A stretch of DNA of 64,000 bases. Source: Pelagibius litoralis. GTDB taxonomy: Bacteria; Pseudomonadota; Alphaproteobacteria; Kiloniellales; Kiloniellaceae. Shown piece by piece: positions 8,283 through 17,497 of the stretch. How positions within the stretch are numbered: position 1 is the first letter of the stretch; each line of letters starts with the position of its first letter. The DNA lies in NCBI RefSeq assembly GCF_011683915.1, contig NZ_JAAQPH010000020.1, positions 39,734-103,733 of the forward strand. Direction: 5' to 3'. The notes under the pieces were generated by a model that saw nothing but the letters and a program-made list of their open reading frames with translations, had not been told where the DNA came from and made no database searches. The position numbers and the translations under genes were made by a program.

Positions 8283-11200
8283 TCAGTCCTTGAGCATCGA
8301 CAGCATCGCAGCTGGAACGCCGGCGGAGATGTCCGGTGGCAACTCGAATAGTGACCAGCCCTTGCCTTGGGCGATGTCGCGCACCGCGGTCGCGACTGGA
8401 GCAGTGGTAGCAGCGACGAAATGGCTGCGCCAGACGAACTGCATTTCCTGCTCGCTGAAGCTGACGGCAGCAGCATCAGGCTCCGGGATACCCGCATCCT
8501 TAAATGCGGTCTTCCATCCTTCAGGTTCTTCGGAATGCGTCCGAGCGGTGGCAAGAACGACCTCACCCCTTGCTAGGTCGATCAGGAGCTGCTTGGTCTC
8601 GTCGTTGGTGCGATCGATCAGCTCGTGGTCGGGCTGGTTGTAGTAAGATAGGAGGCAACGATAGCAACCGCGGACACAGGCCTTATCCCGATCGACAAGG
8701 ATCGCAGCGTCGCCTGCAGCGATTGCTTCGTCGACCTTGTCAAAATGCATCAATGTGAGCACTTCCCGTGCCACCCGGCCGAGCGCCGCCGGATCATCCA
8801 CTAGGCGGCTCAGCACGCCTGCACCGCCTTCCGTCGCTTCGTAGGCAAGAATCGACCGACGATTGTCGCGGGCCGGCAATGGCTCTCCAAGGATCTCGCC
8901 TTCTTCCAGCTGATAGACGACCTCAATTCCACGCAACAAAGCATGGTGCACGGTTGCAATGGTTTCAGGAGCATAGGCCTCTGGTTCGCGGAAGCGGAAC
9001 AGCAGGGCGTTCTTGTGGTCGCGAACTATTGGGACGATGCGAACAGGTCTGATCGCATCCGGCGACAAGTCGACGTCCGGATCTTCGTCTTCCGCTTTGG
9101 CCCAGTAGCCGGTGCGAGGGTCGATGTTAAAACCGAAGACAGTCTGGTTCCTGCGCCGCTTCAGTCCCTTGTTGATCCGGCTGATCTCGGCGCTGTTGGC
9201 GTACTGCAGCCAGAGTATGGTGCTCTCGCCGCAGCGAAAATCTGCCTCCGTGATCTGCGTACGGCCATCCCGTTTCGGCCAGGAAAAAACCGTCTGAATG
9301 TCAAAACCCTGACGTACACGCTCTTCGTCATTCGCTGTGATTCGCTCAGTCGGGGCAGCTTCAACGTTGTCGATCCTGAGTGTCCGCTGCACCGGGACCT
9401 CACCCGCCATCGGATTGTTGCAGGCGTGACAGCGCTCGACCTCGCCCTCATGACAGGCACCGCAGCTGGAGCAGATGTAAATATCCTTCGTTGCAAGCTC
9501 CGACCCGTCGCTCGTCCGAACTTCCGGCGGCAGCTTTGCCTTCATGACTCTATAAGCGCGGCCTTCGTGATAAATTAGGCTGCGAGGTCCGAATTCGGAA
9601 ATGGCGAGGAACCTCGCGCGTTGCAGGAACGAACCGCTCTTTCCTTCACCGGGTATAAATGCGTAGAGAGGCAGCCTGGGGAAATTATAACCGGGCAAGA
9701 AGCCCTCAGTTGCAAGATACCGGTAGGAGTAGAAATCCGAACCGCTCGTGGCTCGACCCTGTTCAAGGATAGCAATCTGATCGCTTGCCTGCATCTGGGC
9801 GGCCTTGATCTTGCGTCTGTCGGCACCGGAGAGTCCGGTGATCTCAGAGCGGGCATTGGCCTCCTGCAGTTGGGTGCGCGCTGAGTTGTATAGTTCCCGC
9901 CAACGGTCGAAGGCTTGATTGAGTTCCTCGGGTGCGCGCATGGCGACTTCGAGCACAAATTCCTCGGGGTCCCCCATCCAAGCCGGCTTTACACCATCGA
10001 CTGCGGCCAGAATCTGATCGAGTACTCGTCTCATCGGCGCCCGCACCTTCGTTACTAGACTAGGTCGGCTTATGACATCGAGGATTTCTTGCTTCAGCGG
10101 GTAGTCAGCCTGCTTAAGATCGAGAGTTTCAGGAATGTCCGGCGAGAGTGCCAACTTTGCCTCCGCCAGCCAGACTGCATGGAGGTGCGACCGGACTAAC
10201 TCCTCATTGGTAATGTCTAGCGCCGGCGGGCGAACGACCCCGGCAACCATGTCGTTGCGGCGCTCAAAGAAATACTGGTCATGAGGAGACTGGGCCGCAC
10301 AGTAGGTCACAATAACTGCAGCCTGGCCAGACCGCCCTGCCCGGCCCGCGCGCTGAACGTAGTTCGCGGGCGTGGGCGGAACGTTGCGAAGATAGACCGC
10401 ATTCAGTGCCGATATGTCTACGCCGAGCTCCATGGTAGGCGAGCAGAAGAGGGTGGGTAGAAATTGGTCTGACTCACCCGCTGCCTTGATCTCCGCAGTA
10501 TTCTCTTCGAGGTTTGCTCTGTCATCATCCTCGTAGCGGAACCGCCATTCCCGCCACTCACGTTGTCTTTGCGAGACCTGAGCCGTGTGCTCGCGGCCTT
10601 CGAGCCCCCAGTAAGTGCTTCGGCCACGTGTCAGATCGCGAGCGATTGCATTGTATAGGTCGTGGAAGTAGCGGTTTCCCAAAGCAGCGCCGCTGTGGAT
10701 TGCTTCTCCAGGAACCAAGCGAATGGCTGACGGAGAAAGCCGCCAGCCATGAAGATCGGCCTCAACTTCAACAGGAGACACCAGGCCCTCGCGAGCCAGG
10801 AGCTCCATGATGCCGGTCATAACAGTTAAGTAGTCGGCTCTGTTGAGTTTTGTGCCGATTAGACTTTTGCGATTGATAAGCCGCCCAATGCGGGAATTGT
10901 GGCCAGCGCGAACGATGGTCTGCTCTTCTCTCAGCCCTGTCCGATTTCGGCCCGGGGCTTGAAGGAAGAGAGTCGTCCTGCTTCTTGGCATCTCTTTCTG
11001 ATCAATGGCCCAGGGAGCGCGAAGCAAGTTGCGGGATTTCTGAGCGACAGTGTCAAGGACCGTCAGATCAAGGGCCTCGGTGCTCACGGCAAGGCCCTCT
11101 AGGGTCGCACCGAGGATCTCCCTGAGGACCTTCTTTCTCGTTGCAAATTCAAGAGTGCCAAGTTCCGGCAAGATTGTAGCAAGGCTCTCCTTGTCCTTCG

Positions 11201-13451
11201 CTATCTCACCGAGACCAATAAACTCGACGTCGATAAGCTTCAGCACTGATAGGCTCGGATTGGTGTAGCGCCAACCGCGGCGTAGGTCCGTCCAGACCCT
11301 ATGCGCCAAGACCTTGGCCAAAGCGCGTTGCGCGTCCTCTCGAATGACTGCGCCAGCCTCGGGATCCAGCATCCAGTGGATTCGTGCCTCCTTGTTCGAG
11401 GCGGTGAACCCAAGCGCCTTCAAGACGCGCAGGCCGAACTCATCCTCTGTCAATCCAGAATCATCGGCATCGAGGACAGCACGCAGAATGGCCCCGCGAA
11501 GGAGACTAACGAAAAGGAAGTCGTTGAAATGGCCGGCTTGAAGAGCAGCGTCCTGGCGATTGTCAGTGAAGCCAAGAAGCTTGCGCTTGTCCTCGGGAAC
11601 GCCGCTGTTGTCGCCGTTCATCCATTCGAGCGCAGTGGATACCAGCAGAGTGGTAGCGGAACTGCGCCCTTCGCCAGAAAGGCCGGCCAATTTTGTTCGT
11701 TCCCGCATGCTGGGGTGAGGTTGATCGAGACAGCAGAGACAAAAGCCAAATCGCCCGGGAATGAACCAGAATGTCTTTCCAGATGGATGAAGTCGGCCGT
11801 CAGGGCTCACAGTCACATGCTGAGGCACGCGAGCCTTTCGGTTCGAGCGGAGGCGTTCGACCCCATTCCGCTCCTCACGCCAGTCTTCAGGATAGGACTC
11901 AAGCTCACCGGTAAAGGCGTACTCGGGATCTTCACTCCCGGTGGGTGTCAAGTAGCCGGCTTGATCTTCATCGTGGTCGTCGAGCGGCGTATCGTCGATA
12001 TTGCGTGGTAGGAAGTGGACGCCATCCTTGTCATCGGTCTTGGTCACCACATGGACTTCATGACCACAATCCCTGCAGAATCGTGTGGGATAGAGGCGGT
12101 TGCCTGGCGCATCGGGATCTTCAAGCTGTCCCTCGAACAGGACTCGTCGGGGACGCGCGGTAAGGGTTGTGAAGATCTCGCTCGCACCAGAGATAAACCT
12201 GTGCAGCTTGAAGGCAAGGAATGCCGCCGACCCCGTTCCGCCCCGTTCCGTCTCCGGTAGGCTAATGCGCGTCAGAAACCGCTCAAGGCTGATTTGGCAG
12301 ATTTCTACATCCACGCCGCTATCTTCTGATAGCAATTCGACCGCTTTGCTAAAGGGGATGGGCTTCTTGCGTTTCAATTCCTGATTATCGTCAAGGCCAA
12401 TTGCAAGTTCGACCCAAACCGCCAGAGGATGTTGGTGCAGTAGCTCGTCTGAAAGGCGTTCAGGAAGGTCGTTCGTCAAGATCTCCGCGAGCTTCGGTTT
12501 TACGTCCTTGAGCTTCAGCAAGTCGTCCGTAGCGCGTTCTAAGGACTCGTCGATGACCGATTCAGGGCCGATCGGGGTTCCGAACAGGCGTGAAGCGACA
12601 TCCGCGACCGCCTGAACTCGCCCGGCGCCCGCTCCTTCATTGGACATAGTGGCAGAGGTTCCGATGCAGATCGGAGCGCCGTCTGGATTACAGCGGTTCC
12701 GCAAGCGTCGAACAAGAATGGCTACGTCGGCACCTTGCCGTCCCCGGTACGTGTGCAGTTCATCGAGGACGATGAATTCGAGCCCGTTGGCGTTTTCGAT
12801 AACCTTGGAATCGAGATCGTCCTGACGCGTGAGCAGCAGCTCAGCCATCATGAAGTTCGTGAGCAGGATATCCGGTGGATCGTCGGCAATAGATTGCCGC
12901 TGATTCTGGCTTTCTTGGCCAGTATAGCGCTTTACAACAGGCTTCAAATTGTCCGGTAGGTCCGACTGCGCGATAAAACGCTCAATTTCTTTGATCTGGC
13001 TATTGGCCAACGCGTTCATCGGATAGACGATGATAGCTGTCGTCTTACGCGGTCGCCCGCTCTTGCGAGCTCTGACGATGGCATCAACAATCGGCACAAA
13101 GAAGCAGAGCGATTTTCCTGATCCGGTGCCGGTGGTCACGACGTAGCTTTGACCCGCACGAGCCTTGGCGATGGACTGCGCCTGGTGTCGGTGAAACTGA
13201 ATAGGGTCTGCGCCGAACCGGAATATCTTGCCAGTGGCTTCGTAAAGATTGCCGGAATGAACCAGTTCGTCGATGGTTGGTCCGGAGAGAAATCGCGGGT
13301 TCAGCGAGAGTAGGGCATCGGGCCAGAAGCGCCCGGCATCATACTGGCGTTCGACCTCAAAGCTCAGATCGCCAGCACGAATGGTAGTAAAAGATCGAGA
13401 GAAACGGGCGTAGGAATCGATCAAGTGGTGTTCGAATTCGAAGGCCTTCAT
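8283..13451 (-). CDS. Giant DEAD/DEAH helicase with DUF1998-type C-terminus (DrmA-DrmB or DruE-like)
   Basis: A 1722-aa superfamily 2 helicase. The P-loop TGTGSGKS is near residue 110, the Walker B box is LDELHTYRGRQG near 229, GTSATM is motif III, and QRAGRAGRSGQ near 1038 is motif VI. Three cysteine clusters suggest zinc sites: CRDCGH around 450, CSSCGACHEGEVERCHAC near 1330, and a terminal C-x(3)-GCYRCLLSYYNQ near 1600. The last, preceded by EATEGGAGVL, is characteristic of DUF1998. In classical DISARM the helicase (DrmA) and the DUF1998 protein (DrmB) are separate; here both lie in one chain, as also in Druantia DruE. It is the first gene of the operon. The start used is the ATG at 13451 with AGGA upstream; a TTG one codon earlier is possible. 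Confidence 0.87.
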   Translation of the reverse strand: MKAFEFEHHLIDSYARFSRSFTTIRAGDLSFEVERQYDAGRFWPDALLSLNPRFLSGPTIDELVHSGNLYEATGKIFRFGADPIQFHRHQAQSIAKARAGQSYVVTTGTGSGKSLCFFVPIVDAIVRARKSGRPRKTTAIIVYPMNALANSQIKEIERFIAQSDLPDNLKPVVKRYTGQESQNQRQSIADDPPDILLTNFMMAELLLTRQDDLDSKVIENANGLEFIVLDELHTYRGRQGADVAILVRRLRNRCNPDGAPICIGTSATMSNEGAGAGRVQAVADVASRLFGTPIGPESVIDESLERATDDLLKLKDVKPKLAEILTNDLPERLSDELLHQHPLAVWVELAIGLDDNQELKRKKPIPFSKAVELLSEDSGVDVEICQISLERFLTRISLPETERGGTGSAAFLAFKLHRFISGASEIFTTLTARPRRVLFEGQLEDPDAPGNRLYPTRFCRDCGHEVHVVTKTDDKDGVHFLPRNIDDTPLDDHDEDQAGYLTPTGSEDPEYAFTGELESYPEDWREERNGVERLRSNRKARVPQHVTVSPDGRLHPSGKTFWFIPGRFGFCLCCLDQPHPSMRERTKLAGLSGEGRSSATTLLVSTALEWMNGDNSGVPEDKRKLLGFTDNRQDAALQAGHFNDFLFVSLLRGAILRAVLDADDSGLTEDEFGLRVLKALGFTASNKEARIHWMLDPEAGAVIREDAQRALAKVLAHRVWTDLRRGWRYTNPSLSVLKLIDVEFIGLGEIAKDKESLATILPELGTLEFATRKKVLREILGATLEGLAVSTEALDLTVLDTVAQKSRNLLRAPWAIDQKEMPRSRTTLFLQAPGRNRTGLREEQTIVRAGHNSRIGRLINRKSLIGTKLNRADYLTVMTGIMELLAREGLVSPVEVEADLHGWRLSPSAIRLVPGEAIHSGAALGNRYFHDLYNAIARDLTRGRSTYWGLEGREHTAQVSQRQREWREWRFRYEDDDRANLEENTAEIKAAGESDQFLPTLFCSPTMELGVDISALNAVYLRNVPPTPANYVQRAGRAGRSGQAAVIVTYCAAQSPHDQYFFERRNDMVAGVVRPPALDITNEELVRSHLHAVWLAEAKLALSPDIPETLDLKQADYPLKQEILDVISRPSLVTKVRAPMRRVLDQILAAVDGVKPAWMGDPEEFVLEVAMRAPEELNQAFDRWRELYNSARTQLQEANARSEITGLSGADRRKIKAAQMQASDQIAILEQGRATSGSDFYSYRYLATEGFLPGYNFPRLPLYAFIPGEGKSGSFLQRARFLAISEFGPRSLIYHEGRAYRVMKAKLPPEVRTSDGSELATKDIYICSSCGACHEGEVERCHACNNPMAGEVPVQRTLRIDNVEAAPTERITANDEERVRQGFDIQTVFSWPKRDGRTQITEADFRCGESTILWLQYANSAEISRINKGLKRRRNQTVFGFNIDPRTGYWAKAEDEDPDVDLSPDAIRPVRIVPIVRDHKNALLFRFREPEAYAPETIATVHHALLRGIEVVYQLEEGEILGEPLPARDNRRSILAYEATEGGAGVLSRLVDDPAALGRVAREVLTLMHFDKVDEAIAAGDAAILVDRDKACVRGCYRCLLSYYNQPDHELIDRTNDETKQLLIDLARGEVVLATARTHSEEPEGWKTAFKDAGIPEPDAAAVSFSEQEMQFVWRSHFVAATTAPVATAVRDIAQGKGWSLFELPPDISAGVPAAMLSMLKD

Positions 13452-13751
13452 CAATGATTCCTACTCATGCTGTTCACAACCCCGCCGAATACGATTGTCT
13501 CCCGGTGGAGCGGAACGATTCGCTGATCTGTGGGGTGGCGTACAGCTGAGCTTGCGTCGTGCCCTAGGCTTTACGCCTGTCCGACGTTAGCGCCGCCCCT
13601 CACGGGAGACACAAGCTAGGCGGTCGCAGGCACGGCACCCAGTACGTGCGCTGCGCCTCGGACTCCGCATGCAGTTATACTCACCGATTCGCTTTCCCGA
13701 CTAGTCCTTGCCACGACCCCACGTTGAGAGAATACCAGCTTCTGGCGGGAG
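13452..13751. other. Leader region of the defence operon, no gene seen
   Basis: About 300 bases lie between the giant helicase start and the next weak open frame. I see no convincing ORF, RNA gene or terminator. The transcript of the four-gene defence operon should start here, reading leftwards, but no promoter near the consensus could be picked out by eye. Confidence 0.5.
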
Positions 13752-14111
13752 ATGGGACCCTGCAGATCTCGCAGGGATCTCTATCAGCTCATCAAAAGGT
13801 GGCGCGCAAAGACCATTTTTGATTGTATAGATATTTATGAAATCTATCTACGGAAGCAGCGTCGGTGGTCGCGTACCCCGCTCCTCTTCGATCTCGTGCC
13901 CTACAAGGCAATCCAGGTGCTCCGCGAATGTGGGCGGATGCGCGAGTATGGGCCTGGCCTGTTGCAGCGGCTCCACCGACTGCGGTATCGGCTGCGCTGC
14001 CAGCAGTGCAATCGAGGCGACGGCTTCGCCATCACCATCATCCGCACTCCGGGACGCGGCGACAATCGCCAGAAGCGGGCAGAGCGGCTGTTGGTCGCTC
14101 GGCCCAGGTGA
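13752..14111 (+). CDS. Small basic protein of unknown function (doubtful)
   Basis: A 119-residue frame with many Arg and Lys and one CxxC pair (LRCQQC, near residue 81). The sequence around the pair, with Leu-Arg before the first Cys and RGDGFAITI after it, vaguely recalls small single-knuckle zinc proteins common in alphaproteobacterial islands. A GGGAG lies immediately before the ATG, which is too close for a good ribosome site. It is not overlapped by a better gene on either strand. I do not recognise it, and it may be non-coding or a decayed gene. Confidence 0.3.
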   Translation: MGPCRSRRDLYQLIKRWRAKTIFDCIDIYEIYLRKQRRWSRTPLLFDLVPYKAIQVLRECGRMREYGPGLLQRLHRLRYRLRCQQCNRGDGFAITIIRTPGRGDNRQKRAERLLVARPR

Positions 14112-14208
14112 ATCGGCCGTGCAAGGGGACGGCGCGTCTCGCCGCGTGGCCGGCGCACGCCACTGGCGGCTCTTTCAGGGGAGATCGCCTGACTTGCGAT
14201 ATGGGGAA

Positions 14209-14230
14209 CTTATCGAAAGTCAGCGGCTGG
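14209..14230 (+). repeat. 22-bp direct repeat, copy 1
   Basis: The sequence from 14209 to 14230 recurs at 16009-16030 in the same orientation with one difference (C versus T at the sixteenth base). The two copies are exactly 1800 bases apart and bracket the HEPN-motif gene and the broken HNH-like gene. Flanking bases outside the 22-mer do not match. This could be an insertion or excision footprint of a small cargo unit within the island. Confidence 0.75.
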
Positions 14231-14283
14231 GGCCTCGACAATGAGGGGAATCCGAAGCGGCCACTTAGTCAAGAGTCGCGTCC

Positions 14284-15003
14284 TCAGGCTGCCGCCTTCG
14301 CAATACCGACTCTTTCCAACCATGAGACCCAGAGCTCGAGGAAATCGCGGTAGTCGGTCTCTGTGATCCTAAGAAAGTTGAGCGCGATCAAAGGCCCCCG
14401 CTCTCCCCGGCAAGCTACTTCGGGATGATAAGGGCACGGACCGAAGTCAAATTTCCCGCTCACAAACGCATACATCTTGACTGGCTTGCCGTAGCTGCTC
14501 CGGCCCTGCTCATCTAAATATGCTACCCCGCCATGAGCAAGGGCATTGCGCAGTACGCTAATCCACTGGCTGGCGGGCATCGCTCCGGCGTTTGTGATGG
14601 CTTCGGCTGCATCTAGAGCACTCGCTATATCTGCGGGAAGTCCGCGGGCGATATTCCTTGCCCCTCCACGGTATTGGACAAAACGCCAGGCGCCCCGTTT
14701 ATAGAACGGCGCCTGACTGAGTATTCCCTGCTGAATGATATTCTGGAACGCCTCTACAGCGCTTATGTTGACGTGCCGGTCGTCCGCATAGCCTTCGCCG
14801 TCACCCTGCACAATTTGCCGTTCAATGCGTTCGACCGGCAAGTTCAGAATCGGCATCGACATCGAGAGCAGGAATGTCGAAGTTAGCGGGCCCAATTCAG
14901 GTTGGTTGCCACCGTATGCTTGAGCAGCTACATCCCCCAGTCCATTGATGAGCGCGAGACAACGTTGTGGCAGTTCAATTCCATAATGTTGCGGATTACC
15001 CAT
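14284..15003 (-). CDS. HEPN-motif protein, possible toxin ribonuclease
   Basis: A 239-aa soluble protein. Its most telling motif is SVLRNALAHGGVAYLDE, in which R152 and H157 form an R-x4-H pair typical of HEPN ribonucleases. The fold around it is predicted to be mainly helical. HEPN domains occur in toxin-antitoxin, abortive infection and other defence proteins, so its place next to a DISARM-like operon fits. No second toxin or antitoxin domain is visible, and no small partner gene adjoins it. The ATG at 15003 follows a GGAAG-type ribosome site. Family assignment rests on the single motif and its context; an RNase activity is inference. Confidence 0.6.
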   Translation of the reverse strand: MGNPQHYGIELPQRCLALINGLGDVAAQAYGGNQPELGPLTSTFLLSMSMPILNLPVERIERQIVQGDGEGYADDRHVNISAVEAFQNIIQQGILSQAPFYKRGAWRFVQYRGGARNIARGLPADIASALDAAEAITNAGAMPASQWISVLRNALAHGGVAYLDEQGRSSYGKPVKMYAFVSGKFDFGPCPYHPEVACRGERGPLIALNFLRITETDYRDFLELWVSWLERVGIAKAAA

Positions 15004-15157
15004 TATGTTCTTCCCACAATTTCCTGCAATCGGCCAAAGTCACCGATTGTAAGCTAGCTCTGTCAAATACTGGCGTTTTACGATAAGCGAAGTGATTGGC
15101 TGCGCAAGCAACCCCTTGATGCCAGACCCAGATATCGCAGGTCACTCAGAGTACAAG

Positions 15158-15877
15158 CTAGACTTTCCAAAACTCGAGCACCTGACGGACGGCGTCTCGA
15201 GGACACTCTGTGTAGGCCTCCGTCTGAAGACAATGTGCGATTTTCCGCTTGCGATCCCTGATCTTGCGCCTAATCGTCTCTGTGAATGGTCCCGTACCTG
15301 GCGGCAACACACTGCGATCGCCCGTCGGCCAGTCGTCGGGATATCCCTCTGGAACCTCTCCCGACCGTATGATTGCCGCTTCTCGCGCAACATCCTCGTG
15401 CTCGCAAACCCCGCCATAAAGATGAAACGCGCAGACCCGCAGCTAACGTTTGATCTCCAACACCGTATCGGTGAACCCTTTAAGCGGCGTGGGCAGCAGC
15501 ACCATATTGCCGACGCAAGAATAGAAACGTCTATCCTGTACGATCCGGCTTTTACCGATGAAGGCGCTGTCGTCATATCCCCAAATGTGACAGGTGGTCC
15601 AGTTGGGTGGTTTCTTCCCAACAACCCCAAGCGCGGCGAGAAGCGACTGCTGCGCTGCAACGTTTCCCTCATGCTTCGCTGTGCCGTTGTTAGTCGCCGG
15701 CGTTACCCAATCTGCTTTGTAGAGCGGTGAATTTCGGGCGGTGTCGGGCCTCCACACCGGCAATTCTTTAAACACTTCGGGATTCACCCAGCACGCCGTC
15801 CCGGCAACCATTTTCATAATGACCGGCATTTCATGCTTAATCTCTTTGAGCCCGTCAGGTATTTTGTTTCGGTCCAT
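15158..15877 (-). pseudogene. HNH-like conserved protein split by an in-frame TAG
   Basis: The frame starts at ATG 15877, preceded by GAGGGG, and reads 144 codons to a TAG at 15443-15445 just after VLEIKR. In exactly the same frame it then continues for 94 further sense codons (LRVCAFHLYGGVCEHEDVA...) to a TAG at 15158. Both halves look like one conserved protein. Features such as CHIWGYDD and, later, YSCVGNMVLLPTPLKGFTD recall H...N...LLP arrangements of HNH nucleases, but this is a weak resemblance. A single CAG-to-TAG change would explain the break. The upstream fragment could still be made as a 144-aa protein. Function unknown. Confidence 0.6.
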
Positions 15878-16228
15878 CTGCGTCGCTCGCCCCCTCGGAT
15901 TCAGACCATTCACAATGGCCGGTAAGTAAAATGCCCGCCGCGTCGTGTCTCGCGCGCTTATCCTGCTAGCCGATCGTTAGTTCAAGATCAAAAATCGTGT
16001 AAGAGAGCCTTATCGAAAGTCAGTGGCTGGCGCCCGGTAAAGACCCGCCTAAAGTATCTATGGCTGGTTGAAATTCGCAAAACGCGACGAACGCGTGGTC
16101 TTGTTTTGATCCCAACAATGCGCCCGAATGCATGTCGTGGGGTTCGATTTGCCCGGCGGGCAGAGCCGGCAGCCGGATTTGAGATCGACACGCGGGCTCG
16201 GTGCCCCTCGTTAACAAGGAGTTGGATC
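15878..16228. other. Gene-free stretch between broken HNH-like gene and HTH protein
   Basis: This 350-base interval holds the second copy of the 22-bp direct repeat (16009-16030) and the ribosome binding site AAGGAG of the next gene at 16216-16221. I see no other gene or RNA in it. Confidence 0.5.
16009..16030 (+). repeat. 22-bp direct repeat, copy 2
   Basis: Second copy of the repeat found at 14209-14230, matching at 21 of 22 positions in the same orientation. It lies 199 bases before the start of the HTH/coiled-coil gene. Confidence 0.75.
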
Positions 16229-17497
16229 GTGACGAAAGGGACGCTGCGACTTACTCGGCGTGAGCTTTACGACCGGGTCTGGAAGACGCCCGTCGACCAG
16301 CTGGCAAAGGAGCTTGGCATGTCGGGACGCGGCCTCGCCAAGGTTTGCGAGCGCCACGGCATCCCGGTGCCTCCCCGAGGCTATTGGGCGCGTAAAAGCG
16401 CGGGGCAAAGGGTCAAGCGTCCGTCCCTCCTCGACATTGCAGACCCGCGGTATCCCGAGGTGCCTGTCAACCTGCGCCTGCGCAAGCCCAGCGACACCCC
16501 TGTCGAGGAACAGACCCCGATAACTCCTAGCCCGGGCCGCGAGCTCTTCGACCGGCTGCTGGAGGAGATCGGCCCACTCAAGGTGCCGCGTCAGCTCAGA
16601 AATCCGCACCGGATCATCAGGGACTGGCTGAATGAGGAGCAAATCGAGCTGGAGCGCACCCGCGACTCCCTCTATGGGCGGCGCAAGTCAAAGTCAGTCC
16701 TGGCAACCCCGCTTGCGCGCCGACGTCTGCGCATCCTCGACACGCTGTTCCGAGAACTCGAGCGCCGCGGCTTCAAGGTCCAGGCAGAACGCAGCCACTG
16801 GGCAGGGGTCTGGGCACTCCACGGTCATGATCGCGTCGACATGAACTTCTACGAGCGGGTCCTCTCTCAACGCCAGCGTCTCAGCCCCGAAGAAGCGGCG
16901 AAGATGGGCTTAGCCGGTCGCAAGTGGATAGAGACGAGAGAGGCCACCGGGGCGCTGGATTTCTCGGTAAAGAGCTGGCTTCCCAAGGACGTTCCCTCTT
17001 CCTGGGGCGACGAGGAAGGAAAGCCCCTGGAGACCAAGATTGCTGAGATGCTGGCCGGGATCATGGCGGCCGCGGGTCAAGAGGCCGCAAGGCGGGAGCA
17101 ACGGGAGGAAGAGGAGCGCCAGAGGTATCGGGAGGCGGAGGAGCAGCGGAGGCTGGAAGCGGAGTACCGAGCCGAGAGACTCAAGGAGGTCGCCCTCCAG
17201 CAGCGGGCCGCCGCTTGGCGCCTCGCTGGCGACCTGCGCAGTTACGTGGCAGCCATTCTGTCAGCCGTGGCCGATGGCGGGTTGCAAGCAAACGAGGAAG
17301 ATCTCGAAAGGTGGTTAACCTGGGCTCGTGGCCATGCAGATGCCATCGATCCGCTGAGTTCAGGCGATGCACTCGGAACAGAACTGCTGTGCGAAGAAGA
17401 CGCCGTACAACACGATTCGCACACGCATTTCAGCCCCACCAATACACTTGCCGATCCAGGCTGGTTTTGGGGGCATCGGTGGTGGCTGAAGGGGTGA
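16229..17497 (+). CDS. HTH and coiled-coil protein of genomic islands
   Basis: A 422-aa protein. The first 60 residues (LTRRELYDRVWKTPVDQLAK, then ELGMSGRGLAKVCERHGIP and PPRGYWA) form a helix-turn-helix-like domain seen in many hypothetical proteins of proteobacterial integrative islands. The middle is basic and mixed. Residues about 290-330 are a charged Glu/Arg/Gln coiled coil. The tail ends WFWGHRWWLKG. The start chosen is GTG 16229, seven bases after AAGGAG; a longer frame from 16106 lacks a ribosome site and has no matching N-terminus. DNA binding is likely from the N-terminal domain; the biological role is not known. Confidence 0.7.
   Translation: MTKGTLRLTRRELYDRVWKTPVDQLAKELGMSGRGLAKVCERHGIPVPPRGYWARKSAGQRVKRPSLLDIADPRYPEVPVNLRLRKPSDTPVEEQTPITPSPGRELFDRLLEEIGPLKVPRQLRNPHRIIRDWLNEEQIELERTRDSLYGRRKSKSVLATPLARRRLRILDTLFRELERRGFKVQAERSHWAGVWALHGHDRVDMNFYERVLSQRQRLSPEEAAKMGLAGRKWIETREATGALDFSVKSWLPKDVPSSWGDEEGKPLETKIAEMLAGIMAAAGQEAARREQREEEERQRYREAEEQRRLEAEYRAERLKEVALQQRAAAWRLAGDLRSYVAAILSAVADGGLQANEEDLERWLTWARGHADAIDPLSSGDALGTELLCEEDAVQHDSHTHFSPTNTLADPGWFWGHRWWLKG

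Noticed and set aside
15443..15445. TAG as a recoded amino acid (pyrrolysine or selenocysteine-like)
   Set aside because: No pyl genes or structure; a single point mutation is simpler.
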